A DNA stretch of 64,000 nucleotides from Oceanobacillus sp. J11TS1 (GTDB lineage Bacteria > Bacillota > Bacilli > Bacillales > Amphibacillaceae): contig NZ_BORO01000002.1 of assembly GCF_018333215.1 (NCBI RefSeq), positions 62,001-126,000 of the forward strand, in the 5' to 3' direction. A model generated the notes under the pieces. The model was given only the letters and a program-made list of their open reading frames with translations. It made no database searches and had not been told where the DNA came from. The stretch's first letter is position 1; every line of letters starts with the position of its first letter. This document shows, in pieces, positions 52,292 through 61,618 of the stretch. The position numbers and the translations under genes were made by a program.

Positions 52292-52654
52292 ATGGGTAAA
52301 AAGATTTTAATAGTAGATGATGCAGCTTTTATGCGAATGATGATTAAGGATATTTTGGTGAAGAATGGATATGAAGTAGCCGCTGAAGCACAAGATGGTA
52401 ATGAGGCAGTGGAAAAATATAAAGAGTGTCAACCTGATTTAGTTACCATGGATATTACGATGCCGGAAAAAGATGGTTTAGCAGCTTTAAAAGAAATTCT
52501 ACAAGTGAACCCAGACGCAAAAGTAATCATGTGTTCCGCAATGGGACAGCAAGCCATGGTTATTGACGCAATTCAGGCTGGAGCGAAAGACTTTATTGTT
52601 AAACCATTCCAAGCAGATCGAGTAATTGAAGCAATTCAAAAAGTATTAGGATAA
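52292..52654 (+). CDS. cheY: Chemotaxis response regulator CheY
   Basis: 120 residues, single receiver domain. Asp9 and Asp10 (VDDAAF) bind Mg, Asp54 (VTMDITMPEKDG) is phosphorylated, and Lys104 (IVKPFQ) completes the site. In Bacillus, CheY-P binds FliM and promotes counterclockwise rotation. GATGAGGGAGAG precedes the ATG. The kinase CheA that should phosphorylate it is not encoded in this window. Confidence 0.97.
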   Translation: MGKKILIVDDAAFMRMMIKDILVKNGYEVAAEAQDGNEAVEKYKECQPDLVTMDITMPEKDGLAALKEILQVNPDAKVIMCSAMGQQAMVIDAIQAGAKDFIVKPFQADRVIEAIQKVLG

Positions 52655-52727
52655 ATGACAACTTCATTCAGTGAAACGATGCACTCTTTTCTCACTGGTG
52701 AATAGGACAAGTAAATGCAAATATTTT

Positions 52728-52793
52728 CGCAGGGATGAGTAATCCCAGTCCAGGCCCCAACCAAGCCAACCCTGCGCTTTTGAAGGCTTGGTT
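52728..52793 (+). other. Pseudoknot-like RNA structure between cheY and fliO
   Basis: Two interleaved inverted repeats: CGCAGGG (52728-52734) with CCCTGCG (52770-52776), and AACCAAGCC (52759-52767) with GGCTTGGTT (52785-52793). The order A-B-A'-B' is an H-type pseudoknot topology. A third stem GGGAT/ATCCC (52732-52746) competes with the first. The second stem ends in a weak T-rich tail, so it could be a partial terminator. The rest of the ~200-base gap has no gene. Confidence 0.5.
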
Positions 52794-52852
52794 TGCTATG
52801 TTTTCTATATGAGGAAAGTTTTACAGATGTATGAAACGTATTAAAAAGTGAG

Positions 52853-53524
52853 TTGACGAAATTGAAGAAGCTATCATGGCTTATGTATGTATTGGGAGCA
52901 GGAATAATGATTTATATGCTGCTCCCAGTTCCTGCAAACGCAGAAGCAAATGTATTAGAATGCCTTGAAAATGATGAGGAGTGTACCGAACCATTAAATA
53001 ATAACGGTGAACAGCCTGATAGAAACGATCAAAATAATAGCGAGGAGAACAATGGAGAATTGTTGATAGAAGATGATACTTCAAATCCTTCTATGTTCGG
53101 ACAAATCGTCAGGCTGATTGTTGGTTTAGTGCTTGTATTAGGACTAGTTTACGTGGTATTGAAATTGCTGGGGAAGAAAAATGGGTTTAATCAGCAAACA
53201 AATATCCTTCGCAATGTGGGCGGGATTTCCGTTGGTTCAAATAAATCTATTCAAATTATCCGCGTAGGAAAAAAATATTACCTTGTTGGTGTTGGAGATA
53301 ATGTGGAGCTTTTAGAGGAGATTAATGATCCTGAAACAATTGAGTTGATGGATCAACGGACGGAAAAGGACTTGGATGCTTCATCGTTCTTTTTGAAAGG
53401 AAAGAAGGAAAAAGCCAATAAATCTGATCAATCCTTTGATCAATTACTGACAAGAGAGCTAAAGTCGATTCGTAAAAATCGCCAAGATCTTATTAAGAAA
53501 CATAAGGACGATGTAAATGAATGA
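52853..53524 (+). CDS. fliO: Flagellar biosynthetic protein FliO (FliZ)
   Basis: 223 residues from TTG at 52853; a second TTG at 52862 (MKKLSWLM) has better spacing from AAGTGAG and may be the true start. An N-terminal signal-like segment ends ..LLPVPANA, then an acidic extracellular linker (~35-75), one membrane span (IVRLIVGLVLVLGLVYVVLKLL, ~84-105) and a cytoplasmic FliO domain (ISVGSNKSIQIIRVGKKYYLVGVGDNVELL). FliO helps assemble the FliP ring. It overlaps fliP by 8 bases. Confidence 0.9.
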   Translation: MTKLKKLSWLMYVLGAGIMIYMLLPVPANAEANVLECLENDEECTEPLNNNGEQPDRNDQNNSEENNGELLIEDDTSNPSMFGQIVRLIVGLVLVLGLVYVVLKLLGKKNGFNQQTNILRNVGGISVGSNKSIQIIRVGKKYYLVGVGDNVELLEEINDPETIELMDQRTEKDLDASSFFLKGKKEKANKSDQSFDQLLTRELKSIRKNRQDLIKKHKDDVNE

Positions 53525-54182
53525 ATTCATAGATATATTTTCAAGTTCTGATCCTACGAATATTGCAACTTCTGTGAAGTTATTATTATTATTGACGATT
53601 TTTTCCTTGGCTCCAGGAATTTTAATTTTAATGACTTGTTTTACACGGATTATCATTGTTTTGTCATTTGTACGTACTTCGTTAGCGACACAGCAAATGC
53701 CGCCTAACCAAGTTTTAATTGGTATTGCGTTATTTTTAACGTTCTTTATCATGGCGCCAACATTTTCAGAAGTCTATGAAAAGGGATTATCACCGCTCTT
53801 TAGCGAAGAAATTACTTTAGAAGAAGCGTATGATAATGCGAGTGTTCCGCTGAAAGAGTTTATGGCACAGCATACGAGGCAGAAGGATTTGCAATTATTT
53901 TTAAATTATACAAAAGCAGAGGCACCGGCAACTGTACAGGATATTCCACTAACAACTTTAGTTCCTGCATTTGCAATCAGTGAACTAAAGACGGCCTTTC
54001 AAATGGGTTTTATGATTTTTATTCCCTTTCTAATTATTGACATGGCTGTTGCAAGTATACTTATGTCGATGGGAATGATGATGCTGCCACCGGTGATGAT
54101 TTCATTACCATTTAAAATATTACTATTTGTTTTGGTGGATGGCTGGTATTTGATTACACAGTCACTACTCGGTGGTTTTTAG
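53517..54182 (+). CDS. fliP: Flagellar export gate protein FliP
   Basis: 221 residues with four membrane segments. SLAPGILILMTCFTRIIIVLSFVRTSLATQQMPPNQVLIGIALFLTFFIMAP and PAFAISELKTAFQMGFMIFIPFLIIDM..SILMSMGMMMLPPVMISLPFKI are near-invariant FliP blocks. FliP forms the core of the export channel with FliQ and FliR. No cleavable signal is seen, as in Bacillus. The ATG lies within the end of fliO. Confidence 0.97.
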   Translation: MNEFIDIFSSSDPTNIATSVKLLLLLTIFSLAPGILILMTCFTRIIIVLSFVRTSLATQQMPPNQVLIGIALFLTFFIMAPTFSEVYEKGLSPLFSEEITLEEAYDNASVPLKEFMAQHTRQKDLQLFLNYTKAEAPATVQDIPLTTLVPAFAISELKTAFQMGFMIFIPFLIIDMAVASILMSMGMMMLPPVMISLPFKILLFVLVDGWYLITQSLLGGF

Positions 54183-54211
54183 AAAAGGACGTACTGGAAG
54201 GAGTAGAATCA

Positions 54212-54481
54212 ATGAGTAGTGAATTTGTATTAACCCTGGCTGAAAGAGGGATTTATACTGTTTTATTAATGACCGTTCCATTATTACTGCTTGCATTAGC
54301 AGTTGGTTTGCTTGTAAGTATTTTCCAGGCAACGACGCAGATTCAAGAACAAACATTGGCATTTATTCCAAAAATTTTAGCAGTATTACTTGGCTTAGTA
54401 TTCTTCGGACCCTGGATGTTAACAACAATTGTTGAATTTACATCTGATCTGTATATGAATATTAACCAATATATAGGGTAG
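54212..54481 (+). CDS. fliQ: Flagellar export gate protein FliQ
   Basis: 89 residues, two membrane hairpins (VLLMTVPLLLLALAVGLLVSIFQATTQIQEQTLAFIPKILAVLLGLVFFGPWM), the standard FliQ layout. ACTGGAAGGAG is upstream of the ATG. fliR starts 5 bases after its stop. Confidence 0.96.
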   Translation: MSSEFVLTLAERGIYTVLLMTVPLLLLALAVGLLVSIFQATTQIQEQTLAFIPKILAVLLGLVFFGPWMLTTIVEFTSDLYMNINQYIG

Positions 54482-54486
54482 ATCAA

Positions 54487-55266
54487 ATGATTGAACTTAT
54501 TAATTGGAATCTTGTTCCTGCTTTCATCTTAATATTTGTGCGCATGATGGCATTCTTTGTAATTATGCCTCTATTCTCTTATCGGTCAGTTCCTGTTCAA
54601 TTTAAAATAGGAATTAGCTTTTTCCTCACAATCATTTTAATTTCTTCTGTGGATATCAGTGATGTGGTGTTAAATGATTTATATTTGTTTCTGCTGGTTA
54701 AAGAAGCACTTGTTGGAATTTGTATTGGATTAATTGCTTTTATTTTGGTTTCTGCTATTCAAATTGCTGGCGGTTTTATTGACTTTCAAATGGGGTTTGC
54801 CATTGCCAACGTTGTAGATCCGCAAACAGGTGCACAAAGCCCATTAACAGGACAATATTTCTATATTATTGCTTTGCTATTCCTGTTGTCTGTCGATGGA
54901 CACCATATGATTTTAAATGGCATGATGAATAGTTTTTCGTATATTCCATTAGACCAGTTCGTTCCTTTTGGAAGGGAGGGCATTATAGAGCTTGTATTAA
55001 CCACGTTTAATACGATGTTCCTTATTGCTTTTCAGATAGCTATTCCGATTGTAGGCTGCTTGTTTTTAGTAGATGTTGCACTAGGAATCGTGGCGCGTAC
55101 TGTTCCACAGATGAACGTGTTTGTTGTTGGGCTGCCGATTAAAATTCTTGTAAGTTTTGTTGCAATTCTCGTTTTCCTAGCGCTCTATGTGAATTTATTA
55201 CAATATGTATTTCAAACAATGTATCAAGTGATGGAGCAGCTAATGGTTTTATTTGGAGGTGCTTAG
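54487..55266 (+). CDS. fliR: Flagellar export gate protein FliR
   Basis: 259 residues, about six membrane segments. Begins FILIFVRMMAFFVIMPLFSYRSVPVQFKIGISFFL, with GGFIDFQMGFAIANVVDPQTGAQSPLTGQ as a family block. FliR closes the FliP-FliQ-FliR export channel. The start has no strong ribosome site of its own and is probably coupled to fliQ. Its end contains the GGAGGTG used for flhB. Confidence 0.95.
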   Translation: MIELINWNLVPAFILIFVRMMAFFVIMPLFSYRSVPVQFKIGISFFLTIILISSVDISDVVLNDLYLFLLVKEALVGICIGLIAFILVSAIQIAGGFIDFQMGFAIANVVDPQTGAQSPLTGQYFYIIALLFLLSVDGHHMILNGMMNSFSYIPLDQFVPFGREGIIELVLTTFNTMFLIAFQIAIPIVGCLFLVDVALGIVARTVPQMNVFVVGLPIKILVSFVAILVFLALYVNLLQYVFQTMYQVMEQLMVLFGGA

Positions 55267-55267
55267 T

Positions 55268-56347
55268 GTGTCATTGGCATTAGATTTACAATTTTTTGCA
55301 GGTGAAAAAACAGAAAAAGCGACTCCAAAGAAAAGACAGGATGAACGGAGAAAAGGAAGAGTTGCAAAAAGCCAGGACATGAATACAGCAATCTTGCTTC
55401 TTGGCTGTTTTCTTAGCTTGTTTGTATTTGGCAGTTATATACTCCAACATATGACTGCTTTTTTTAGGAAATCATTTACGGAATATATACATTGGGATGT
55501 AACAAATAATTCCGTTCAAACCATGTTTAACGATTCAGCCTTGCAGGCGATTATTATGGTTGCGCCAATTATGGTGATTGCCATTATTTCTGGTTTAGCG
55601 GCAAACTTACTTCAAGTTAAATTCTTATTCAGTACGGAGCCCTTAAAGTTTGACTTGAAAAAAATTGACCCGATTAAGGGGGCAAAACGAATTTTCTCGA
55701 TTCGTGCATTTGTCGAATTTCTGAAATCTTTATTAAAAATTACCATGGTTGGGGCAGTTACCTTTACCGTGATTTGGATAAATAAGGATCAAATGCTGAT
55801 GACATCATTCCTGGGTCCAGAAGGAGCTCTAAAGTTCTTTGCAAAAGTTACGGTGATGATGGGTTTTTCTGCCATTGCTTTATTGATTTTTTTAGGTGTC
55901 CTTGATTATTTGTATCAAAAGTATGATTTTGAGAAAAACATCCGGATGTCTAAACAAGACCTTAAGGATGAGTATAAAAACGTAGAAGGGGATCCTTTAA
56001 TAAAATCAAAGATGAAAGAGAAACAGCGACAAATAGCAACAAGAAGAATGATGAGTGAAATACCGAATGCAGATGTTATTATTACAAACCCTACGCATTA
56101 TGCTATTGCAATTAAGTATGATGAAGCAAAAGCAGAAGCACCTTTTGTTCTTGCAAAAGGGACAGATAGTATCGCACAACGCATCAAAGAAATTGCAAAA
56201 GAACACAAAGTACATATGGTAGAAAATCGTTCACTAGCAAGAGCGCTTTATGCAGCTGTAGAAATTGGTGAGGTTATCCCGGAAGATTACTTTCAACCTG
56301 TTGCAGAAGTTCTTGCTTATGTGTATCAAATGGAGAAAAAAGCGTAA
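55268..56347 (+). CDS. flhB: Flagellar export switch protein FlhB
   Basis: 359 residues. N-terminus LQFFAGEKTEKATPKKRQDERRKGRVAKSQD, four membrane segments (~35-215), then the cytoplasmic domain with the autocleavage motif NPTH at 274-277 (VIITNPTHYAIAIKYDEAKAEAPFVLAKG). Cleavage between Asn and Pro allows the switch from hook to filament export under FliK control. Start is GTG at 55268 with GGAGGTG upstream; an earlier in-frame TTG overlaps the ribosome site. The separate ylqH protein resembles only its C-terminal part. Confidence 0.95.
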   Translation: MSLALDLQFFAGEKTEKATPKKRQDERRKGRVAKSQDMNTAILLLGCFLSLFVFGSYILQHMTAFFRKSFTEYIHWDVTNNSVQTMFNDSALQAIIMVAPIMVIAIISGLAANLLQVKFLFSTEPLKFDLKKIDPIKGAKRIFSIRAFVEFLKSLLKITMVGAVTFTVIWINKDQMLMTSFLGPEGALKFFAKVTVMMGFSAIALLIFLGVLDYLYQKYDFEKNIRMSKQDLKDEYKNVEGDPLIKSKMKEKQRQIATRRMMSEIPNADVIITNPTHYAIAIKYDEAKAEAPFVLAKGTDSIAQRIKEIAKEHKVHMVENRSLARALYAAVEIGEVIPEDYFQPVAEVLAYVYQMEKKA

Positions 56348-56367
56348 GAAGTTAGGAGAGAATGGAA

Positions 56368-58401
56368 ATGAAAGTCCGAGATATAGCTGTTCTCTTAGGT
56401 GTGATACTAGTAATCGTAATGCTGGTAATTCCTTTGCCTGGGGGACTTCTAAGTTTTCTCATATTAATTAATATAATACTAGGATTGGTTGTCATTTTAG
56501 TAGCAATGAATACAACGGAACCGTTGCAGTTTTCAGTGTTTCCAACGCTGATTTTACTTTTGACATTATTTCGGCTAGCTCTAAATGTGTCAACGACTCG
56601 GGCCATTCTCTCAGAAGGTAATGCAGGAGGGGTTGTAGAAACATTCGGCTCTTTTGTAATTGGAAATAATCCTTTAGTTGGGTTTGTTGTATTTATTATT
56701 TTAGTTATTATTAATTTTATTGTTATTACAAAAGGTGCAGAGCGTGTATCTGAAGTAGCCGCTAGATTTTCCCTTGATGGGATGCCTGGGAAACAGATGA
56801 GCGTCGATGCGGATTTAAATGCGGGGTTGATTACAGAGACCCAAGCGAAAGAACGAAGAGAAAAAATTGAGAATGAAGCAGATTTCCATGGTTCGATGGA
56901 CGGTGCAAGTAAATTTGTAAAAGGAGATGCCATTGCCGGGATAGTTATTCTTCTTATAAATATTCTTTTTGGAATTATTATAGGCGTTGTTCAAATGGGC
57001 ATGCCTATGCAAGAAGCTGTTGACACATTTATGAGGCTTACTGTCGGGGATGGTTTGGTCAGTCAAATTCCTGCATTGCTTATTTCCACTGCAACAGGGA
57101 TTGTTGTTACAAGATCAGCTAGAGGAAGTAATTTAAGTTCTGATGTTACAGACCAATTACTGCAGTTCCCAAAACTATTATATATCGCAGCAGGGGCCAT
57201 TTTCTTGCTTGGCTTAACACCAATAAACTTTTTCCTAACAACACTACTTGCCGGCTTTTTAGCTTTTAGCGGTTATTGGATGGAAAAAAGAGCAGCCGAA
57301 CCGGAGGAAGTTACAGAGGAAGAGGAAGAAGAAACAGCCTCGACAGCTCTGAAACAGCAGGAAAATGTTGTAAACTTGTTAAATATGGATCCCATTGAGT
57401 TTGAGTTTGGGTATGGATTAATCCCGCTAGCGGACGCATCTCAAGGAGGCGACTTACTGGACAGAGTAATCATGATACGCAGGCAATTGGCTATTGAATT
57501 AGGGCTTGTTATACCAGTTGTTCGCATCCGGGATAATATTCAGCTTCAGCCAAATGAATATCAATTAAAAATAAAAGGAGATCAGGTTGCCAGCGGAGAA
57601 TTAATGTTAGATCATTATTTAGCTATGGCGCCGGACTTTTTAGAAGATGATATTGAGGGTATAGATACGAAGGAGCCAGCATTTGGCTTGCCGGCTAAAT
57701 GGATCAGTGAAAATGTGAAGGATGAAGCAGAATTATCTGGATACACAGTTGTGGATCCGCCTTCTGTCGTATCGACGCATCTTACAGAGGTTATTAAAAA
57801 ACATGCATTTGAACTATTAGGAAGAGAAGAAACCAAACAGCTTATTGATCATTTAAAAGAAACTAATCCAATTTTAGTTGAGGAAGTAACACCTGAACCA
57901 CTATCTATTGGAGATGTTCAAAAAGTATTAGCGAAGTTGCTTAGAGAGGGCGTATCTATTCGAAATTTACCAGTGATTTTTGAAACATTGGCTGATTTTT
58001 CTAAAATGACGAATGATACGGAGGTGCTTGGTGAGTATGTAAGACAAGCATTAGCATCGCAAATTACAAAGAGTTATGTGAAAGATAATAATCTATTAAA
58101 AGTAATTACTGTGTCTGGAAAAGTTGAAAAAGTGATAGCTGAACATATTCAGCAGACAGAACACGGAAACTACTTAGCATTAGACCCGGAACAGCAGCAA
58201 GAAATTGTTCAAGCGATTCATAAAGAAGCTGAAAAAGTATCGTTGCAAGAAGAAACAACCATCATCATATGCTCTCCGGCAGTTAGAATGTACTTGAAAC
58301 AATTGATAGACCGTTTCCTGCCTCAAGTAGTCGTCTTGTCATATAACGAATTAGAACCGACCGTTGAGGTACAAAGTGTTGGGGTGGTGAATATCGCATG
58401 A
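56368..58401 (+). CDS. flhA: Flagellar export protein FlhA
   Basis: 677 residues. Eight membrane segments (~5-310) with the FHIPEP-type cytoplasmic loop (ITKGAERVSEVAARFSLDGMPGKQMSVDADLNAGLI), then a large cytoplasmic domain (~330-677) that forms the nonameric ring and docks chaperones (IEFEFGYGLIPLADASQGGDLLDRVIMIRRQL). FlhA couples proton flow to export. Tandem ATGs at 56362 and 56368; the latter is better spaced from TTAGGAGAG and is preferred. flhF overlaps its end by 4 bases. Confidence 0.96.
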   Translation: MKVRDIAVLLGVILVIVMLVIPLPGGLLSFLILINIILGLVVILVAMNTTEPLQFSVFPTLILLLTLFRLALNVSTTRAILSEGNAGGVVETFGSFVIGNNPLVGFVVFIILVIINFIVITKGAERVSEVAARFSLDGMPGKQMSVDADLNAGLITETQAKERREKIENEADFHGSMDGASKFVKGDAIAGIVILLINILFGIIIGVVQMGMPMQEAVDTFMRLTVGDGLVSQIPALLISTATGIVVTRSARGSNLSSDVTDQLLQFPKLLYIAAGAIFLLGLTPINFFLTTLLAGFLAFSGYWMEKRAAEPEEVTEEEEEETASTALKQQENVVNLLNMDPIEFEFGYGLIPLADASQGGDLLDRVIMIRRQLAIELGLVIPVVRIRDNIQLQPNEYQLKIKGDQVASGELMLDHYLAMAPDFLEDDIEGIDTKEPAFGLPAKWISENVKDEAELSGYTVVDPPSVVSTHLTEVIKKHAFELLGREETKQLIDHLKETNPILVEEVTPEPLSIGDVQKVLAKLLREGVSIRNLPVIFETLADFSKMTNDTEVLGEYVRQALASQITKSYVKDNNLLKVITVSGKVEKVIAEHIQQTEHGNYLALDPEQQQEIVQAIHKEAEKVSLQEETTIIICSPAVRMYLKQLIDRFLPQVVVLSYNELEPTVEVQSVGVVNIA

Positions 58402-59501
58402 AAATAAAAAAATACAAGGCTCCATCGATGCCAGAAGTGATGAAGCAAGTCCGAAAAGATTTCGGCAAAGATGCAGTTATCTTACAATCTAGGCAAATTA
58501 AAGTGGGCGGTATATTCGGGTTATTTAAAAAGAATTATATTGAAGTAGTTGTTGGCCATGATCCAGAGCCAGTAGCTCCTTCGAAAAAGAAGGCAAGTAA
58601 AAAGGAAATTACTGTCCCTGAAAAAGAGATGATATCTCAAAAAGTTTCTCCACGTTCGAATGAGATGGAACAAGTTTATAAACTACTGGAAGCACAGAGT
58701 AAACAGCTTCAGTTGAAGTTAAGCCCAGAGGAACAATTAATCTATGATAGTTTAGTTGAACAGGAGGTTCTGCCTGACATCGCTTTAAAGTTGATCAAAG
58801 AAGAGGGTAATATGTCATCCTCTGAAGAAAAAGATACGAAAACGTTAAAACAGAGCATTCATGAAAAAGTAAAAAAGCGATTAGCAGCCATCCAATTAGG
58901 CTTTACCCATACTCATAAAGTTGTTCAGTTTGTTGGACCAACTGGAGTGGGAAAAACGACAACCATTGCAAAAATAGCGGCAAGAATGCAACTGACAGAA
59001 AATAAAAAAATCGCATTTATTACTTTAGATACGTATCGAATAGCAGCTGTTGAACAGCTGAAAACATATGCGAAGATTCTTCATATACCTATAGAGGTAG
59101 CTTACAATAAACAAGAATATCGTCAATATATTGAACAATTACAGGATTATGATGTGATATTAGTGGATACAGCTGGCAGAAATTATCGAGATGCAACTTA
59201 TTTAAAGGATATTACAGATTGGATAGATCCAAATGAGGTAACCAATTATCTTGTTCTATCAATGACAACAAAACCCAAGGATTTTCTTGATATCTATGGT
59301 AAGTTTGATGCTATTGGAATACATGGACTCCTATTGACGAAGTTAGATGAAACGGAGCAATACGGGAATATATTAAATTTAGCATCAAATTATTCTGGGA
59401 TTCGAATAGGGTATATGACAAACGGTCAGGACGTGCCAGAGGATATGGTTGATCCTACGTTAAATAACCTTAGCCATTTCATCATAGGTGAGAAACAATG
59501 A
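58398..59501 (+). CDS. flhF: Flagellar SRP-like GTPase FlhF
   Basis: 367 residues. SRP-family GTPase that, with FlhG, controls number and placement of flagellar basal bodies. A basic N-terminal B domain (MKIKKYKAPSMPEVMKQVRKDFGKDAVIL), linker, N domain and G domain: G1 [13 protein letters not shown] (~181), DTYRIAAVEQLKTYA, G3 DTAGRNY, G4 TKLDETEQYG. The G4 follower differs from Ffh/FtsY as usual in FlhF. The ATG overlaps the flhA stop, and its own stop overlaps flhG. Confidence 0.95.
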   Translation: MKIKKYKAPSMPEVMKQVRKDFGKDAVILQSRQIKVGGIFGLFKKNYIEVVVGHDPEPVAPSKKKASKKEITVPEKEMISQKVSPRSNEMEQVYKLLEAQSKQLQLKLSPEEQLIYDSLVEQEVLPDIALKLIKEEGNMSSSEEKDTKTLKQSIHEKVKKRLAAIQLGFTHTHKVVQFVGPTGVGKTTTIAKIAARMQLTENKKIAFITLDTYRIAAVEQLKTYAKILHIPIEVAYNKQEYRQYIEQLQDYDVILVDTAGRNYRDATYLKDITDWIDPNEVTNYLVLSMTTKPKDFLDIYGKFDAIGIHGLLLTKLDETEQYGNILNLASNYSGIRIGYMTNGQDVPEDMVDPTLNNLSHFIIGEKQ

Positions 59502-60358
59502 GCTATGATCAAGCTGAAAAATTGCGAAGCCAGCTTGCCTCCCATCGGACTGCTAAAACAATCGCTATATGCAGTGGCAAAGGCGGCGTTGGAAAATCAA
59601 ACTTCACTTTAAATTTTGCGATCAAACTCGCAAGTCAAAATAATCGTATTTTAATATTTGATCTGGATGTTGGTATGGGCAATATTGATTTACTCCTTGG
59701 TATGCAAACCAAACATTCTATTGCAGATGCTTTAAATAATCGTATTTCCATAGAAGAAGCAATTGTAAAAAGTAATTATGGCGTAGACTATATTCCAGGA
59801 GGGTCGGGCCTTCGGGATATTTTAGAAATCGACCAACATAATAAAAAGATTTTTTCTCAAGGCTTAGCGTCTGTATTAAGAGAATACGATTTTGTACTAT
59901 TTGATATGGGGGCGGGCGTGACAGAAACGGCATTATTTTTTATTTTAGCAGCAGATGAATGTTTTGTGATAACTACTCCCGAGCCGACTTCGATTACGGA
60001 CGCATATGGAATGGTAAAGCATATTTTAGTGAATCAAGTAAATATGCCTATTTACACTATCTTAAATCGTTCAAGGAATAACTCGGATGGTAAAACAGTT
60101 TTAAATAATTTTCATAAAGTAATTCATCGTTTTTTAGATGGGGGTGCACAAGCGCTAGGACTGATTCCAGAAGATGCAAACGTCGTAAAGGCGGTAATGC
60201 ACCAAGAACCATACACCATCCTATACCCTAAGACAAAGGCATCCAAAGCTATGGAATTGATTCTGCAATCGTATGTTCAACAAACTAGCAATCGTTCGCG
60301 GAAGTCTGGCAGTTTCCTAGAGCGGATAAAGTATTTTATCGTGGAGAACCGCCCGTAA
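59498..60358 (+). CDS. flhG: MinD-like ATPase FlhG (YlxH)
   Basis: 286 residues. Deviant Walker A CSGKGGVGKSNFTLNFA (~27-43), IFDLDVGMGNIDLLLG and DMGAGVTE place it in the MinD/FlhG family. The N-terminus DQAEKLRSQL is the FlhG activation helix that stimulates FlhF GTPase. It partners FlhF in spacing flagella. The start overlaps the flhF stop. In B. subtilis cheB follows directly; here a 168-base structured gap intervenes. Confidence 0.95.
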   Translation: MSYDQAEKLRSQLASHRTAKTIAICSGKGGVGKSNFTLNFAIKLASQNNRILIFDLDVGMGNIDLLLGMQTKHSIADALNNRISIEEAIVKSNYGVDYIPGGSGLRDILEIDQHNKKIFSQGLASVLREYDFVLFDMGAGVTETALFFILAADECFVITTPEPTSITDAYGMVKHILVNQVNMPIYTILNRSRNNSDGKTVLNNFHKVIHRFLDGGAQALGLIPEDANVVKAVMHQEPYTILYPKTKASKAMELILQSYVQQTSNRSRKSGSFLERIKYFIVENRP

Positions 60359-60382
60359 ACTATTGTTTATAAGAAGACTTTC

Positions 60383-60493
60383 TTTAGGGCTTTTCCCTAA
60401 AATGAATATTCTATAACCTAGCTGACCGAAGATTTACATGGGGATGATACCCACGGAAAACCGGATTGTAGCGAGGGGAGTAATCCCTCCCCT
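60383..60493 (+). other. Structured intergenic region between flhG and cheB
   Basis: Three stems: TTTAGGG/CCCTAAA (60383-60401), a short TGGG/CCCA around 60439-60453, and AGGGGAG/CTCCCCT (60474-60493), all without T runs. The region is richer in G+C than its neighbours, has no coding frame of its own, and has no known riboswitch consensus I can recognise. It may be an inserted repeat or an mRNA-processing region. Confidence 0.45.
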
Positions 60494-60526
60494 GAATGAA
60501 ATTTTATAAGATTGTGAGGTGAGAGA

Positions 60527-61594
60527 ATGGCTCTAATTAATGTACTTGTCGTGGATGATTCTGCCTTTATGAGAAAAATGATTACAGAAATATTAGAAGA
60601 AGATGGTAGATTCCAAGTTGTTGGAACAGCAACAGATGGTTTAGATGGAGTAAACAAAGCGAAAAAACTGCGGCCTGATGTCGTCACCATGGATGTGCAG
60701 ATGCCTAAACTTGACGGTTTAGAAGCTCTAAAGCAGATTATGGTTGAGTATCCTGTTCCAGTAGTCATGCTGTCCAGCGAAACAAGAAAAGGCACCGATC
60801 AAACGATTCAAGCCATCTCTACTGGTGCTGTTGACTTTATAACAAAACCATCAGGTGCTATTTCGTTAGATATTAAAAAGGTAGAAAAAGAAATTTGTAA
60901 TAAAGTATACACCGCGGCTAAAGTTAAAGTACATAAAAAGATAAATGAAGCAAAAGCCCATGTACCGATAGAGCATATTAAGCAGCCGATAACAATGCCT
61001 GGAAAACCAAGTTTAGCATCAAAGAAGCTTGTTGCAATTGGAACCTCGACAGGAGGGCCTAGAGCCCTGCAAGAAGTAATTACAGCTTTACCAAAAAATC
61101 TTCGTGCTCCTGTGGCTGTTGTACAGCATATGCCGCCTGGATTTACCGCATCTCTATCTGAACGTTTAAATCATATGAGTCAAGTAACGGTGAAGGAAGC
61201 AGAACACGGCGAATTGATGAAAAAAGGGACCGTTTATATTGCTCCGGGCGGCTACCATATGGAAGTAAAAAGCAGTGGCATGGCATTGGTAATTTCATTA
61301 AACCAAGAACCGCCGGAAAATGGTCATCGTCCGTCTGTAAATACTTTATTTCGCTCTTTATGTGCTTTGAAAAACTATCAAATTGTTACATGCGTACTAA
61401 CTGGTATGGGGAATGATGGAACATTGGGGTTAAAAGAACTGAAAAAAAACAATCCCCATGTTTTATCGATAGCAGAGACGGAAGAAACAGCTATTGTATA
61501 TGGAATGCCAAAGTCGATAATTAATGAAGGGTTAGCTGATTATCAATTACCCTTAAATCAAATGGCTAGTCAATTAAGTAATCTAATTCAGTAA
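60527..61594 (+). CDS. cheB: Protein-glutamate methylesterase CheB
   Basis: 355 residues. N-terminal receiver with Asp10/Asp11 and phospho-acceptor Asp56 (VTMDVQMPKLDG), then the methylesterase domain with Ser in IGTSTGGPRAL (~174), His in VVQHMPPGFTASLSERL and Asp in TGMGNDGTLGL. It demethylates and deamidates receptor glutamates/glutamines in chemotactic adaptation. GTGAGGTGAGAG precedes the ATG. In B. subtilis cheA comes next; here cheW does, after only 24 bases. Confidence 0.96.
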   Translation: MALINVLVVDDSAFMRKMITEILEEDGRFQVVGTATDGLDGVNKAKKLRPDVVTMDVQMPKLDGLEALKQIMVEYPVPVVMLSSETRKGTDQTIQAISTGAVDFITKPSGAISLDIKKVEKEICNKVYTAAKVKVHKKINEAKAHVPIEHIKQPITMPGKPSLASKKLVAIGTSTGGPRALQEVITALPKNLRAPVAVVQHMPPGFTASLSERLNHMSQVTVKEAEHGELMKKGTVYIAPGGYHMEVKSSGMALVISLNQEPPENGHRPSVNTLFRSLCALKNYQIVTCVLTGMGNDGTLGLKELKKNNPHVLSIAETEETAIVYGMPKSIINEGLADYQLPLNQMASQLSNLIQ

Positions 61595-61618
61595 ATAAGG
61601 AGAAGGGGGCAGTTTTAA

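Noticed and set aside
60420-60500. c-di-GMP or other known riboswitch upstream of cheB
   Set aside because: Stems are present but none of the conserved riboswitch core sequences I know could be found.
60418-60795. 125-codon minus-strand frame over the flhG-cheB gap and cheB
   Set aside because: Mostly antisense to the CheB receiver domain; no start signal.
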